Positions 62,825 through 64,000 of a stretch of DNA of 64,000 bases are shown piece after piece. The notes below the pieces were generated by a model, which saw nothing but the letters and a program-made list of their open reading frames with translations, was not told the DNA's origin and searched no databases. This DNA comes from Jiangella asiatica (GTDB lineage Bacteria > Actinomycetota > Actinomycetes > Jiangellales > Jiangellaceae): contig NZ_SMKZ01000012.1 in the NCBI RefSeq assembly GCF_004349065.1, positions 82,682-146,681 of the forward strand. The letters run 5' to 3'. The position numbers and the translations under genes were made by a program. Each line of letters starts with the position of its first letter. The first letter of the stretch is position 1.

Positions 62825-64000
62825 GTGCGGTTGTTACCGAGGTCTCGTCGGGTACGACGGGGGGTCGTCCTCCTGGGCGTGCTGGTCGCCGCGGTCGCGG
62901 TAGCCGGCGGGGCGTGGGCGGTGACGCGGGAGGAGCCCGCCGCCGAAGCGTCGAGCACGATCGTCGAGGCCACCGTCGGGACGTTCAGCGAGACGGTCAC
63001 GAGCACCGGCACGTTCCAGCCCGCGCAGACCGCGGAGTTGGCGTTCGCGGTGAGCGGTGAGGTCACCTCCGTCCTGGTGGAGGAGGGCGACGTCGTCGAG
63101 GCCGGCCAGGAGCTGGCCACCGTCGACACCGTGACCCTGGACGCCGAGCTGACGGCGGCAGAGGCGGGTCTGGACGCCGCGCTGGAGCAGCTGGACTCCG
63201 ACACCGAGGCCGGCGCCGCGGACACCCAGCTGGCCGCCGATGAGGCCACTGTCGCGGCCGCGGAGTCGCGGGTTGCCCTGGCCGAGGAGGCGCTCGACAA
63301 CGCCACGCTGCGCTCCACGATCGCCGGCACCGTGGCGTCGGTGGATCTCGCGGTCGGCGACGACGTCACCGGCGGGTCGTCCGGGTCGGGGTCGACGGGG
63401 TCGACGGGTTCCACCGGGACCTCCGCCGGCTCGGACACCAGCACGACCACATCGTCCGCGCAGGTCACCGTGATGACCACGGACACGTTCGTGGTCGAGA
63501 CCAGCGTGGGCAGCGCGGACCTGGGTCGCCTGGAGGAAGGGCTGCAGGCTGAGCTGACCCCGTCGGGAACGACCGACACCGTCTACGGGACCGTGAGCTC
63601 CGTCGGCCTGGTGGCGTCCAGCTCCAGCTCCGGCACGGCCACATTCCCGGTGGAGATCGAGGTGACCGGGCAGGTCGAGGGCCTCTATGCCGGCGGCAGC
63701 GCGGACGTCACGATCATCGTGTCCCAGCGCACTGACGTGCTCACCGTCCCGACCGCGGCGCTGAGCACCACCGAGGACGGTGCCACCACCGTCACCGTCG
63801 AGGTCGACGACGGCTCGCACGTCGAGACAACGGTCGAGATAGGCGCCAGCTTCGGCGTGCAGACCGAGATCGTCAGCGGGCTCGCCGAGGGCGACCAGGT
63901 GGTGGTCACCACCGCCGTGCCCGGCCGCGGCGGGGGCGACGACGGCGGCGGTTCGCCGGAGGAGGGCGAGCTGCCCGGCGGACGGGTCCCGGGCGGCGGG
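62825..64000 (+). CDS. Efflux membrane-fusion protein (HlyD/MacA-like), 3'-truncated
   Basis: Open to the end of the window (392 codons, no stop). GTG 62825 gives an N-terminal membrane helix (RRGVVLLGVLVAAVAVAGGAWAV). Residues 50-100 hold a biotin/lipoyl-like hairpin half (EVTSVLVEEGDVVEAGQELATV), a coiled coil (DAELTAAEAGLDAALEQL, then ATVAAAESRVALAEEAL), the second lipoyl half (TLRSTIAGTVASVDLAVGDDV), and beta-barrel strands. Residues about 180-210 form a Gly/Ser/Thr linker. It works with an ABC or RND exporter likely to follow. Divergent from the response regulator, possibly the target. Confidence 0.85.
   Translation, partial: MRLLPRSRRVRRGVVLLGVLVAAVAVAGGAWAVTREEPAAEASSTIVEATVGTFSETVTSTGTFQPAQTAELAFAVSGEVTSVLVEEGDVVEAGQELATVDTVTLDAELTAAEAGLDAALEQLDSDTEAGAADTQLAADEATVAAAESRVALAEEALDNATLRSTIAGTVASVDLAVGDDVTGGSSGSGSTGSTGSTGTSAGSDTSTTTSSAQVTVMTTDTFVVETSVGSADLGRLEEGLQAELTPSGTTDTVYGTVSSVGLVASSSSSGTATFPVEIEVTGQVEGLYAGGSADVTIIVSQRTDVLTVPTAALSTTEDGATTVTVEVDDGSHVETTVEIGASFGVQTEIVSGLAEGDQVVVTTAVPGRGGGDDGGGSPEEGELPGGRVPGGG

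Overview
The window is very G+C-rich and tightly packed. It uses many GTG starts and 1-4 base stop/start overlaps. It encodes families typical of Actinomycetota: an SARP/BTAD-NB-ARC regulator, an F420-dependent LLM oxidoreductase, a deazaflavin-dependent nitroreductase-like protein, FmdB-type zinc ribbons, YCII proteins and a CGNR zinc finger. A soil actinomycete of the Jiangella/Nocardioides/Streptomyces type fits; the genus cannot be fixed from the sequence alone. I saw no rRNA, tRNA, CRISPR array, insertion sequence or phage genes.

Layout. 1-2 kb: the end of an iron-siderophore uptake operon (substrate-binding protein plus MFS exporter). 2-3 kb: gene debris (a frameshifted nucleotidyltransferase-like gene, and a YCII gene frameshifted and joined to a sigma-factor tail) around an intact FmdB zinc ribbon. 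3-7 kb: a flavin disulfide reductase, a coiled-coil M23 peptidase divergent from an orphan HTH protein, and a small secreted protein flanked by two copies of a palindromic repeat. 7-19 kb: a 1.3-kresidue secreted subtilase, a TrmB/LuxR-like regulator, a very large caspase-like/SF1 helicase/nuclease-like fusion whose motifs look degenerate in every domain, a secreted EEP phosphatase/nuclease, a shortened Uma2 protein, an alcohol dehydrogenase and a YjbR protein.

19-35 kb is the most coherent block: a catabolic locus. It holds a Tat-lipoprotein binding protein, two permeases and a fused double ATPase, then a DapA-family aldolase, an enolase-superfamily dehydratase, an SDR dehydrogenase and a ROK repressor, all in one run. 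A secreted GH5 glycosidase and three sulfatases without signal peptides follow. The same TCTT-N7-AAGA type inverted repeat lies on the promoter of the transporter gene and on the promoter of the GH5 gene, which suggests a single ROK-controlled regulon. The inferred job is outside cleavage of a sulfated glycan or glycoside, import, desulfation in the cytoplasm, and non-phosphorylative oxidation, dehydration and aldol cleavage of the sugar. The first sulfatase carries a single-base frameshift near its end.

35-64 kb is a mosaic of small regulator/enzyme pairs: DoxX, VOC, two AraC regulators, a phytanoyl-CoA dioxygenase-like enzyme, a PEP-mutase-family enzyme, a rubredoxin-reductase-like flavoprotein, SDRs, a SARP/NB-ARC regulator, an imine-reductase-like enzyme, topoisomerase IB, a monooxygenase-globin fusion, MerR, an MFS/TetR pair, a secreted sialidase, an LLM/TetR pair, a MerR-thioredoxin operon, a two-component system, and the start of an efflux membrane-fusion protein that runs off the window. 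A family of hairpin repeats sits at three convergent gene junctions (near 6.3, 43.2 and 56.7 kb), with a fourth copy at 6.84 kb.
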